From: Oscillospiraceae bacterium
GTDB lineage: Bacteria; Bacillota; Clostridia; Oscillospirales; JAAYXM01
Reading direction: 5' to 3'
NCBI GenBank assembly: GCA_017421025.1
Contig: JAFQME010000017.1
Coordinates: 1 to 61,261 of the forward strand
Length of the DNA: 61,261 nt
Shown: positions 42,920 to 51,176 of the stretch, in pieces
Position numbering within the stretch: the stretch's first letter is position 1
Layout of the letters: every line of letters begins with the position of its first letter
Notes under the pieces: generated by a model
What the model saw: the letters and a program-made list of their open reading frames with translations, nothing else
Told to the model about the DNA's origin: nothing
Databases searched by the model: none
Program-made: the position numbers and the translations under genes

Positions 42920-42958
42920 CATTTCATATCCTTTCACATTCGAAAATCACAATACTGT

Positions 42959-42987
42959 ATTATAGCAAAACCTGCCGGGTTTTGCAA
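42959..42987 (-). promoter_or_regulatory. ackA promoter with palindrome filling the spacer
   Basis: On the minus strand, TTGCAA (42987-42982), 17 bases, TATAAT (42964-42959). The spacer carries an inverted repeat, GCAAAACC (42965-42972) against GGTTTTGC (42978-42985) with a 5-base centre. A dimeric regulator bound there would compete with polymerase. The hairpin has no T-run, so it is not a good terminator for nagA. Confidence 0.65.
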
Positions 42988-42997
42988 CCTTTTTGTC

Positions 42998-44161
42998 TTA
43001 AAGTGCAACTTCCTCGCCTTTCAGCACGACATTCTGCACCTGATAGTCCGCATCAAAGACCACGATGTTGGCGAGTTTTCCGGGGACCAGGCTTCCCATT
43101 TCAGCATCCACGCCTGCGACACGGGCAGGGGTGAGGGTTGCCATCTTGACCGCCTCGCAAAGCGGAACATCAGCAAGTTCGACCATGGTTCTCACGAGAT
43201 TATTTGCGGTGGTGACACTGCCGGCAAACGCAGAGCGATCCAACAGTTTTGCTACGCCGTCCTCAATGATATACGGCACACTGCCCATCGAAAGCTCTGT
43301 GCCTTCCGGAAGCCCTGCACCTGCGATTGCATCGGTAATCAGGCAAATACGGCTGCTGCCCTTGCTCTTGTAAATCAATTTCAAGAGGCTTGCGGGGAGA
43401 TGATGACCGTCTGCAATGATTTCGACATCGAAATCATCCAGCAGGTATCCGGATTCCACCGCACCCGCATGGCGGTATGCATTGATTCTGCGCACGCCTG
43501 CCATACCCGAATAGAAGTGGGTCATGAGATTGTAGCCGTAATCCAATGCGGGCAGGATTTGTTCATATGTAGCATCCGAGTGACCAACCGCTGCCACAAT
43601 GCCACGGCGGCGAAGTTCCAAGCCCATTTCCAGTGCATTGGGAAGCTCAACCGCATTGGACCAACGACCGACAAGGCCATCAAATTCATCCAAAAACGGC
43701 AGGTATTCTTTCGGGTCCGGGTCACGGATGACTTCGGGGTCCTGCGCACCTGCCTGCTCAAGTGCGAAATACGGGCCTTCCATATGCGCACCGAGGAAGA
43801 TGGGCATTCCATCCAGATCTTTTGCTTTCCGATAGGTTTCCATGGCTTTATACATGGTATCGAGCGAAACGCTTGAGAGGGTGGGCATCAACGCAGTAGT
43901 ACCATGACGCAGATGAAGTTTTGCTGCGGTTTCATATGCCTCAATCCTGTCGTCAGAGAATTCATATCCTCCTGCGCCGTGGACATGGAGATCGATAAAA
44001 CCGGGTGCGATGTATGCGCCGCACACATCGGTGACTTCCTCAACCGATTCCTGCAAGGCGCCTTCAAACACATTCGCAATGCGATCGTTTTCCACGATCA
44101 CGCCACCGAGAAAACTGCGGTTTGGCGTAATTACCAATCCATTCACATATGCACGTTTCAT
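42998..44161 (-). CDS. nagA: N-acetylglucosamine-6-phosphate deacetylase
   Basis: 387 residues, amidohydrolase fold. The metal site is built from DLHVHGAGGYEFSD near 57 and HMEGPYF near 127. GHSDATYEQ near 190, THFYSGM near 212 and ITDAIAGAG near 272 hold the catalytic Asp. It removes acetate from GlcNAc-6-phosphate in cell-wall recycling or amino-sugar use, and released acetate ties in with ackA downstream. It follows the mutase gene by 14 bases. No NagB gene is in the window. Confidence 0.95.
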   Translation of the reverse strand: MKRAYVNGLVITPNRSFLGGVIVENDRIANVFEGALQESVEEVTDVCGAYIAPGFIDLHVHGAGGYEFSDDRIEAYETAAKLHLRHGTTALMPTLSSVSLDTMYKAMETYRKAKDLDGMPIFLGAHMEGPYFALEQAGAQDPEVIRDPDPKEYLPFLDEFDGLVGRWSNAVELPNALEMGLELRRRGIVAAVGHSDATYEQILPALDYGYNLMTHFYSGMAGVRRINAYRHAGAVESGYLLDDFDVEIIADGHHLPASLLKLIYKSKGSSRICLITDAIAGAGLPEGTELSMGSVPYIIEDGVAKLLDRSAFAGSVTTANNLVRTMVELADVPLCEAVKMATLTPARVAGVDAEMGSLVPGKLANIVVFDADYQVQNVVLKGEEVAL

Positions 44162-44175
44162 TTGTGCGTCCCCCT

Positions 44176-45906
44176 TTAGATCTTACACAACTCCCGTGCC
44201 GCAGAAACATAGGCATCCAGACGTGGAGCTATTTCTTCACGGGAATTTGCTTTGAGCAAAATATAGACCTTGATTTTCGGCTCTGTGCCGGACGGACGGA
44301 TGATGAAACTTGTTCCGTCAGCCAGTTCAAAGTATAGCACATTGGACCCTGACATTCCTAACTTTTCAATTGACGAATTCTCTGTTTTTTTGGCTTCGCC
44401 TGTCAGATAATCCCGAATGCGTACCACCGCATTTCCGGCGATTTCGCTGGGCGGGGTTTCCCGGAATCGTGCCATTAAGGTTTGCATATCTTTGAGTCCG
44501 TCCACACCCGGCATGACCAGGTTTTCGGTATGCTCGCCATAATAGCCGTATTCTTCATAAAGCGCATTCATTGCTTCGTAAAGGGTCATGCCCTTGGTAT
44601 GGTAGTACGCCGACATTTCCGCAATTAACATGGACGCCGTGACCGCATCCTTGTCTCGGCAGAAATCGCCCACCAAATAGCCATAGGACTCTTCATACGC
44701 CAACAGATAACGATGGCTTCCCGCTGTTTCGAATTCCTTGATTTGCTCAGCAAGGAACTTAAAGCCGGTAAAGGTTTCAAAGAGCGCAACAGAGTTTTTC
44801 TCGCAGACCGCACGCACCATTTCGGTGGTGACAATGGTCTTGAGAGCGGCGGGATTTGCCGGCATGGTCCCCGCTTCACGACGAGCACGGATGATATAGT
44901 CGAGCAGCAGAACCCCTACCTGGTTTCCGCTCATGGTAACGTACTCTCCTGCACCGTTTCGCACCACGATGCCTACACGGTCCGCATCCGGGTCGGTGCC
45001 GATGATAAGACTGCTCCCCTCACGCTTTGCAAGCTCAATGGCAAGCGCAAAGCCTTCCGGATTTTCCGGATTGGGGCTTTTCACGGTTGGGAAATTCCCG
45101 TCGGTCACCATCTGTTCCGGCACGCAGATGACATGCTTCAGTCCCAAACGGTGCAGCACTTCGGGAACGAGTTTGTGACCGGTGCCATGGAACGGGGTAT
45201 ATACGATTTTAAGGTCATCTGCCACCTGTCCAAACAACTCGGGGCGGATACTCTCACCCTGAACATGGACCAGGAATGCTTCGTCCACTTTTTCTCCGAT
45301 GAGAATGATTTTTTCTTTTTTGACCGCCTTGTCATAGTCCATGTACTTGGCGCCGGTGAAAATATCGGTCTCGGCGATTGCAGCGGCAGCAACGTCCGCA
45401 TGGACCGGAGGCAGCTGTGCTCCGTCTTCCCAATAAACTTTATATCCGTTGTATTCTTTCGGGTTATGGCTTGCGGTGATGTTGATTCCCGCAATACAAG
45501 AGATGGTACGAATCGCAAAAGAAAGTTCGGGGGTGGGGCGCAGAGATTCAAACAGGTAGACCTGAATTCCGTTTCCTGCCAACACACAAGCAGCTTCCTT
45601 TGCAAATACATCACTCATGATGCGGGAGTCCATACAAATGGCGACACCGCGGTTCATTGCGTCTTTTCCCTGACGTGCAATCATATCCGCAATCCCCTGT
45701 GTTGCCTGACGCACGGTGTAGACATTCATGCGGTTAACTCCCATGCCGAGCACACCACGCAACCCTGCAGTTCCGAACGAAAGCGGCGCAAAAAAGCGGC
45801 TTTCGATTTCTTTTTCATCGTTTTGGATAGAGAGCAGTTCGGCTCTTTCTTCCTCGTTCAAAACAGGTGACTGACACCACTTTTGATACTCTGCCATGTA
45901 ACTCAT
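44176..45906 (-). CDS. pgcA: Alpha-D-phosphohexomutase (phosphoglucomutase/phosphomannomutase type)
   Basis: 576 residues, the long Firmicutes PgcA type. FGTAGLRGVLGMG near 45, then the phosphoserine loop GINITASHNPKEYNGYK near 145, the metal site GTDPDADRVG near 300 and FEEYGY-type residues, with a C-terminal FIIRPSGTEPKIKVY phosphate-binding motif. It interconverts hexose 1- and 6-phosphates for wall glycan and glycolipid precursors. Start with GGAGGG. It is preceded by the DUF2007 gene and followed by nagA in one operon. Confidence 0.93.
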   Translation of the reverse strand: MSYMAEYQKWCQSPVLNEEERAELLSIQNDEKEIESRFFAPLSFGTAGLRGVLGMGVNRMNVYTVRQATQGIADMIARQGKDAMNRGVAICMDSRIMSDVFAKEAACVLAGNGIQVYLFESLRPTPELSFAIRTISCIAGINITASHNPKEYNGYKVYWEDGAQLPPVHADVAAAAIAETDIFTGAKYMDYDKAVKKEKIILIGEKVDEAFLVHVQGESIRPELFGQVADDLKIVYTPFHGTGHKLVPEVLHRLGLKHVICVPEQMVTDGNFPTVKSPNPENPEGFALAIELAKREGSSLIIGTDPDADRVGIVVRNGAGEYVTMSGNQVGVLLLDYIIRARREAGTMPANPAALKTIVTTEMVRAVCEKNSVALFETFTGFKFLAEQIKEFETAGSHRYLLAYEESYGYLVGDFCRDKDAVTASMLIAEMSAYYHTKGMTLYEAMNALYEEYGYYGEHTENLVMPGVDGLKDMQTLMARFRETPPSEIAGNAVVRIRDYLTGEAKKTENSSIEKLGMSGSNVLYFELADGTSFIIRPSGTEPKIKVYILLKANSREEIAPRLDAYVSAARELCKI

Positions 45907-45921
45907 CTTGATCCCTCCGTA

Positions 45922-46242
45922 TTATTTTCCGAGCAGCTCACGTGCCGCTTCCAAATCACATTCTCGCACATAGATTTCCACACCCATGGAACTGTTCCCG
46001 GTATAAAGACGTGCAATCGCACTTTCGCTTTTGTATTTTTTGAGATACGGAATTTCTGCCGAGCGCAGAATTCCAAGCACGGTTTCGCCCACCGGTCCGT
46101 CCGCAACGTTGCAAAGATACGCAAGCGGGACTTCCGCTTCAGGCGGGGCTTTGGGTGGCGGTGCGTCTGTCAATTGGCAACCGCAATCGGCACACACGGT
46201 AAACCCTTCACGGTACTCTTCGCCACAGTTGGGGCAAAACAC
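45922..46242 (-). CDS. Zinc-ribbon protein with DUF2007-like C-terminal domain
   Basis: 106 residues read from a GTG at 46242, 8 bases after AGGAGG. An upstream GTG overlaps that site. The N-terminal CPNCGEEYREGFTVCADCG is a four-cysteine zinc ribbon. A proline-rich linker (DAPPPKAPPEAEVP) leads to a ferredoxin-like fold of about 65 residues (ETVLGILRSAEIPYLKK ... MGVEIYVRECDLEAARELL), the pattern of DUF2007 putative signal-transducing proteins. Cytoplasmic. Function unknown. Confidence 0.72.
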   Translation of the reverse strand: MFCPNCGEEYREGFTVCADCGCQLTDAPPPKAPPEAEVPLAYLCNVADGPVGETVLGILRSAEIPYLKKYKSESAIARLYTGNSSMGVEIYVRECDLEAARELLGK

Positions 46243-46254
46243 ACAGACCACCTC

Positions 46255-46737
46255 CTATTTATGATAGTTTCCGCCCTGCAGAATCTGAAAGGCACGGTAG
46301 ATTTGCTCCAAGAGCATCACTCGTGCAAGATGGTGCGGAAAGGTCATCCGGGACATGGAGAGTTTGAGTCCTCCCAGGCGTTTGACTGTATCGGAAAGCC
46401 CGTTGGAGCCGCCGATCAAAAAACACACATTGGACACGCCCTGCACCTGCAGTTTGGAAATGCGTGCAGCAAGGTCCTCGCTACTGAGCAGCTCACCCTC
46501 CACACATAAGGGGATCACAAAGGCTCCCTTTGGGATTTTCTTGAGGATTCCTTCCGCCTCACGCTCGAGTGCATCTGAAATCTGTGCTCTTGATGCCCCG
46601 TCTCCCATCGGGAGTTCCGGGAGTTCACTCACCAAAACAGATGCATATGCACCCAAACGCTTCAAATATTCCTGACACGCAGAAATATAGTGTTTTTCTT
46701 TTAATTTTCCTACACAGAGGACTGTGATTTTCAGCAT
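46255..46737 (-). CDS. rlmH: 23S rRNA (pseudouridine-1915-N3)-methyltransferase RlmH
   Basis: 160 residues from the ATG at 46737. A much longer frame overlaps walJ and lacks a start site. SPOUT fold: MLKITVLCVGKLKEKHY, FVIPLCVEGELLSSEDLA, then the knot NVCFLIGGSNGLSD and LSMSRMTFPHHLARVMLLEQIYRAFQI, the standard C-terminal signature. It methylates helix 69 of 23S rRNA. Placement right after walJ is the classic Firmicutes order. Confidence 0.95.
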   Translation of the reverse strand: MLKITVLCVGKLKEKHYISACQEYLKRLGAYASVLVSELPELPMGDGASRAQISDALEREAEGILKKIPKGAFVIPLCVEGELLSSEDLAARISKLQVQGVSNVCFLIGGSNGLSDTVKRLGGLKLSMSRMTFPHHLARVMLLEQIYRAFQILQGGNYHK

Positions 46738-46741
46738 ATTG

Positions 46742-47515
46742 TCACTCCAATGTATACCAGTCACTATGCCCCTCACGAGGTGCAACCGAAAGCATGACAT
46801 CCACACCCGGAATGAGTCCGTTTTTTGTGAGCAGTGCATGAACGGTTTCGTATGCAAGCCGAGGGGTGTTGTTCTCACGGCTCAAATGCCCGAGCAGGAT
46901 GGTTTTTGCCCCACACGATGCGGCACGCAACGCACATTCCGCACAATCCGGATTGGACAGGTGTCCATGGTCAGATGCGATACGTCGCTTAAGCGGCTCA
47001 GGGTATTTCCCATAACGCAAACGGTCCGGATCGTAATTTGCTTCGATCAACAGAAGCTCTACCCCATCCAGATACGGATAGATTCCATCCGCAACACAGC
47101 CGAGGTCGGTCATACTCACCACAACACGTCCGCCTGCTTCAACCCGATACCCCACACTAAACTCGGTGTCGTGCGGAGTGGAAAACGCAGTCACGATGAG
47201 ACTCCCCAGAAGAAACGGCTCACACTGTGGGATTTCTTCACATTCCACAGCAAGCGCCTCCCCAATTTCTTTGGGTGCGCAAATTCTGACATGCGGATGT
47301 TTTTTTTGCCATGTGACAAGCCCTCGTACATGGTCTCCATGCTCGTGAGTAATCAGGATTGCATCGATAGAATCCGGCTCCACCCCGAGGTCACACAGTT
47401 CCCGTTCTGCCGCACGGGTGGAGATCCCCAAATCAATCAAGATTTTGGTTTCTCCATCGGTGAGATACGCACTGTTTCCCGAAGAAGAACTTGCCAGGGT
47501 ACAATACTGCAACAT
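46742..47515 (-). CDS. walJ: WalJ/YycJ-family metallo-beta-lactamase-fold hydrolase
   Basis: 257 residues. LASSSSGNSAYL near the start, then ILIDLGISTR, THEHGDH near 56 (metal ligands), HDTEFSVGY near 115, and GHLSRENNTP near 210. These match YycJ/WalJ, a 5'-3' exonuclease-like protein linked to cell-wall control and mismatch repair in Bacillus. It normally closes the walRKHI operon. Here murA lies between yycI and walJ. rlmH follows by four bases. Confidence 0.9.
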   Translation of the reverse strand: MLQYCTLASSSSGNSAYLTDGETKILIDLGISTRAAERELCDLGVEPDSIDAILITHEHGDHVRGLVTWQKKHPHVRICAPKEIGEALAVECEEIPQCEPFLLGSLIVTAFSTPHDTEFSVGYRVEAGGRVVVSMTDLGCVADGIYPYLDGVELLLIEANYDPDRLRYGKYPEPLKRRIASDHGHLSNPDCAECALRAASCGAKTILLGHLSRENNTPRLAYETVHALLTKNGLIPGVDVMLSVAPREGHSDWYTLE

Positions 47516-47530
47516 AAGAATTACCTTTCA

Positions 47531-47562
47531 AAAAACAAGACGGACACTTGTGTGCCCGTCTG
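47531..47562 (-). terminator. Terminator of murA
   Basis: On the minus strand AGACGGGCAC-ACAA-GTGTCCGTCT, with one G-U pair, then TGTTTTTT. It lies between murA and walJ, so walJ and the genes after it depend on read-through or an unseen promoter. Confidence 0.75.
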
Positions 47563-47598
47563 ATCGGTTCATGTTCAAAACCGCAAAGCAGGCGAAAC

Positions 47599-48888
47599 TT
47601 ACTGTGCTTTGCTCAATTCCACACCGTCCGGCATCTCCACACGGGTGATATCTGCCCCGATGCCACGCAGTTTTGCCACAAGATCCTCATAACCACGTTC
47701 AATGTGGGAAACATCTTCCACTTCAGTCACGCCGTCTGCCGCAAGCCCTGCGACCACCATCGCTGCACCTGCACGCAAATCACACGCACGAATCGGAGCG
47801 CCGTTCAGAGCGCCGGTGCCTTCGATGACTGCCACTTTGCCGTCCACCTGAATATTAGCACCCATACGCTTGAGTTCGTCCACATAGCGATAACGGTTAT
47901 CCCAAACGCTTTCAGTGACCAAGCTTGTCCCGTTTGCGAAGCAGAGCAAAACAACTGCCTGCGGCTGCATATCGGTCGGGAAGCCCGGATACGGCAAGGT
48001 TTTTACATTTGTTTTGGTGAGTGATCCGACTCTGCGGACCAAAACCGAATCGTCAAAATCAGTAATCTCAACGCCCATTTCAAGGAGTTTGGCGCTGATA
48101 CATTCCAAATGCTTGGGAATGACATTTTTAATCAGCACTTCGCCGCCTGCCGCTGCAGTTGCAACCATATAGGTCCCCGCTTCGATCTGGTCGGGAATGA
48201 TGCTGTAAGTTCCGCCGGTGATTTCTTTGACACCACGGATTTTAATGACATCGGTGCCTGCACCGGAGATGTTGGCACCCATGGAATTCAAGAAGTTTGC
48301 GAGGTCAACGATATGCGGTTCTTTTGCCGCATTTTCAATGACAGTCATGCCGTCGGCAAGCACTGCCGCAAGCATGATGTTGATGGTTGCACCAACGCTG
48401 ACAACGTCTAAATAGACATTGGCGCCGCGAAGCCCGTTTTGCGCTTCTGCGACCACATATCCGTTTTGCACTTCAACGTCTGCGCCCACTGCACGAAAAC
48501 CCTTGATATGCTGATCGATGGGACGGACGCCGAAATAACAACCGCCGGGCAGAGAGACCTGCGCTTTATGAAACCGACCCAAAAGCGCACCAATGAGATA
48601 ATACGACGCACGAATGGAACGAGCCATTTCGTAGGGCGCTTTGGTAGATTTGATATCGGTACAATCAATCTCAACACAGGAGCTGTCAATGAGTTTGATT
48701 TTTGCGCCGAGTTCACGCATGATCTCGAGCATTTTTGTAACATCGCTGATACGCGGAATATTTTCAATTCGGCAAACACCGTTTACCAAAATGGCAGCAG
48801 GGATAATTGCAACAGCGGCATTTTTGGCACCGCTGATGGTAACTTCGCCACGAAGTTCCCGTTTTCCGTTAATTACGTATTTTGTCAA
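47599..48888 (-). CDS. murA: UDP-N-acetylglucosamine 1-carboxyvinyltransferase
   Basis: 429 residues from a TTG at 48888, with GAGGG about 8 bases before. A GTG six codons upstream is in frame but has no site. [20 protein letters not shown] at the start (the usual opening), [16 protein letters not shown] near 90, and [10 protein letters not shown] near 115 with the catalytic Cys intact, so fosfomycin-type sensitivity is expected. [15 protein letters not shown] and [12 protein letters not shown] follow. It adds enolpyruvate to UDP-GlcNAc, the first step of peptidoglycan synthesis. Sitting inside the wal gene set, it is well placed for wall-stress control. Confidence 0.94.
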   Translation of the reverse strand: MTKYVINGKRELRGEVTISGAKNAAVAIIPAAILVNGVCRIENIPRISDVTKMLEIMRELGAKIKLIDSSCVEIDCTDIKSTKAPYEMARSIRASYYLIGALLGRFHKAQVSLPGGCYFGVRPIDQHIKGFRAVGADVEVQNGYVVAEAQNGLRGANVYLDVVSVGATINIMLAAVLADGMTVIENAAKEPHIVDLANFLNSMGANISGAGTDVIKIRGVKEITGGTYSIIPDQIEAGTYMVATAAAGGEVLIKNVIPKHLECISAKLLEMGVEITDFDDSVLVRRVGSLTKTNVKTLPYPGFPTDMQPQAVVLLCFANGTSLVTESVWDNRYRYVDELKRMGANIQVDGKVAVIEGTGALNGAPIRACDLRAGAAMVVAGLAADGVTEVEDVSHIERGYEDLVAKLRGIGADITRVEMPDGVELSKAQ

Positions 48889-49040
48889 CCACTGCACCCT
48901 CTTCACACCAAATTCACGGAAAGCCCGTTTTTTCTATGAAAATCAACAGTTTGTGCAACCATTGATCTAAAATCTCATCTTATATACTAAATATTGTATC
49001 ACAAACTTTTTCTCCTGCCAAGCCCTTTTGGCAAGTTTTA

Positions 49041-49868
49041 TTACGGAGTTACAATACTGCCGTCCAGCGCACTGACATACCAGTCGCCGCTTTCCACCGC
49101 AATATGCCAAACAGGCAGAAGATTCAGTCGCTCACCCTTACGATTTTCCGCCAGATATCCCAACTCAATGTCGGTGATGGTTTGGAGAAGAATCTCCTTC
49201 TCTTCCCAGTACCGGAACAGGCAGAGCAAAACACCCGGAAGTTCCTGCACCTCATCCAGACGCAGCTGTTTTGGACGATGTAAGACCCTCTGGCCACTGA
49301 CCGAGATCAGTCCCGGGGTGATTTCAAACGTCAACACCGAATCAAACACCGACATTCCGGAAACAGCAAGCGGAACGGTGAATAAAAAATCTTGCCCCGA
49401 AGAGGTTTCCTCTGCCACCACGCTTTCATACGTCTGACCCAACTGCCCGAGAATCTTTTTCACCAACCGACGGGCATCGGCCTCGTCTGTCATACGTTCG
49501 GAAATTGCGAGTTCCAATTCAATGATATTGTCTGCAAAAAAACACAAGTTACCCGCTTGACTGCGATAGAGGAAAGAGCCGTCCTCTCGCACGGTCTCTT
49601 CACACACACCAAGCAAGCTCTCGGCAATCAATCGATCCGCCTCACGGTCTGCATACACTTGCATGGGATACAGCGTTTGCACTTCTGTCCGAATGAGGTG
49701 TTCGGGCAAATCGACTCCGAGAGAATCCGCCACCGAAAGCAGATCTCTGTTTACTTGTTCCAGATTACGGTTTTCACGCCAACTGATCAAACCGTACACG
49801 ACAAGCAAAAACACATTCACCGCAACCAGCATTGCGATGAGCAGGTTTTTCACACGTGACCATGCCAT
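49041..49868 (-). CDS. yycI: WalI/YycI-like regulator of WalK
   Basis: 275 residues. One membrane helix at 7-27 (KNLLIAMLVAVNVFLLVVYGLIS) and an extracytoplasmic domain with beta-rich repeats, ending VWHIAVESGDWYVSALDGSIV, a YycI-type closing strand. In Bacillus YycH and YycI bind the membrane part of WalK and hold it back. The gene follows yycH by 21 bases and ends the wal operon. About 150 bases to murA hold only a weak hairpin. Confidence 0.85.
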   Translation of the reverse strand: MAWSRVKNLLIAMLVAVNVFLLVVYGLISWRENRNLEQVNRDLLSVADSLGVDLPEHLIRTEVQTLYPMQVYADREADRLIAESLLGVCEETVREDGSFLYRSQAGNLCFFADNIIELELAISERMTDEADARRLVKKILGQLGQTYESVVAEETSSGQDFLFTVPLAVSGMSVFDSVLTFEITPGLISVSGQRVLHRPKQLRLDEVQELPGVLLCLFRYWEEKEILLQTITDIELGYLAENRKGERLNLLPVWHIAVESGDWYVSALDGSIVTP

Positions 49869-49889
49869 TCGGGGCTTCTCCTTTCATCT

Positions 49890-51176
49890 TTATTTCAAAT
49901 ACCAAGCCGCACGGACGGTTTCCTGTGCGACATCCAAATACCTCAAAAACAGCTCTTTTCCTTCTTCGGAAGTTTCGGCTGCTGCCGCAAGTTTTGAGGA
50001 GAGAAGAATACTGTTTGTCGCACTTGCACTGTAACGGCGCAAAACGAATTCCACTTCACTGATGCGATTCCCCTGAATTCTGACCCTTGCAATCGCACGG
50101 TCTCTCTGGAAGTCAACGGGGACGCCACCAATTTCACGGCCAAACAAGATTTCCACAGCATCCGCCGTTTCCACAATGTTTTCCAAATACAAATTCCCCA
50201 AAGAATCTGTCAGTGCATCAATCGATACCACCAACTCCCGAGCCGCCTCCGCTTTTTCCCAAAGGGTTGCGACTTCCGCTGCGCTTCGCACTTTAAGCCC
50301 TGTGTTGTATTCCAGGTCGGTACGCAAGTCGCTGTATGTGACCACACCGGCAGAAGTAATTTTCACCGTGCTGGTATCCTCAACAAACATCCGGCTTCCG
50401 TCCTGCTCTATGTGACGGCTGACCGTGTTGGGGTTGAGATCAAAGGCCTGAAGCAGATGGTCCAGCCCGTTTGCATCAAACACTTGCGCAACGTTGACAA
50501 CACGCAATTCCGGCACCTGCGGTATTTCCTCGGAAATCAAAAGCTCCGGTGTTCCGGTGCGGTTGCTCTCGATTCCGATTTGATAAGAATTCGGTTGAAA
50601 GACCGAGACCGCTGCCGAAAGATCTTCTTGCGGGACGTCGGTCACAAAAGAAAAACAGCTTGTCCCGTCTGCACTTTTTCCATGCAAATAAACCATGTTT
50701 TCCGCCACAGAAAGGCAGAGATACCGCACACGGTATTCCGAAAAAGCATCCGGCGACTCATTCCCATACCAGAACGAGAACACAGACATCGGCACATCGC
50801 ATTGGTAGTCATATAACACACTTGCGGTGGACCCGATGGCAGAAAGCCACGCTTGCTCATCCACCAATTTCCCGTTGCTTGCACTTTGCACCGCTCGACG
50901 CAAGATTGTCCCGGTCTGACCGTATGCAAATTCCACAGCAGCAGTGTCATAAATCGCACTGTGTCGCCCATTCGCAGTTCGGATGCTCACACTCAGCGGA
51001 GATACATCCACATCCGGGAATTCCAACTCGCTGACAAGTTCTTCATCTTCGGACGAAAACAGCCCAAAATAATCACCTTTCGGATTGTTCGCAGCCCAGG
51101 TCATAACAGCGAGATAGGTCATTCCGAGCAGCAGTACAACAAGGAGCAGATTTTTTAACGACTCACGAGTTTTCAT
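49890..51176 (-). CDS. yycH: WalH/YycH-like regulator of WalK
   Basis: 428 residues. N-terminal membrane helix (SLKNLLLVVLLLGMTYLAVMTWA) and a long outside domain of YycH type. Its ATG overlaps the stop of walK (ATGA), so translation is coupled. Similarity to YycH is in overall layout, position and length. Sequence in this family is poorly conserved, so the assignment leans on context. It probably works with YycI on the sensor kinase. Confidence 0.8.
   Translation of the reverse strand: MKTRESLKNLLLVVLLLGMTYLAVMTWAANNPKGDYFGLFSSEDEELVSELEFPDVDVSPLSVSIRTANGRHSAIYDTAAVEFAYGQTGTILRRAVQSASNGKLVDEQAWLSAIGSTASVLYDYQCDVPMSVFSFWYGNESPDAFSEYRVRYLCLSVAENMVYLHGKSADGTSCFSFVTDVPQEDLSAAVSVFQPNSYQIGIESNRTGTPELLISEEIPQVPELRVVNVAQVFDANGLDHLLQAFDLNPNTVSRHIEQDGSRMFVEDTSTVKITSAGVVTYSDLRTDLEYNTGLKVRSAAEVATLWEKAEAARELVVSIDALTDSLGNLYLENIVETADAVEILFGREIGGVPVDFQRDRAIARVRIQGNRISEVEFVLRRYSASATNSILLSSKLAAAAETSEEGKELFLRYLDVAQETVRAAWYLK

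Noticed and set aside
41684..43876. 730-codon plus-strand frame across ackA and nagA
   Set aside because: It covers two well-defined minus-strand enzymes and their intergenic promoter. No domain is seen.
44713..45870. 385-codon plus-strand frame opposite the phosphosugar mutase
   Set aside because: It is antisense to a gene with complete phosphohexomutase motifs and shows no start signal.
48907..49040. Clear promoter and terminator between yycI and murA
   Set aside because: Only a weak TGCCAA/TTGGCA hairpin and A/T-rich words without good spacing were found, so neither is called.
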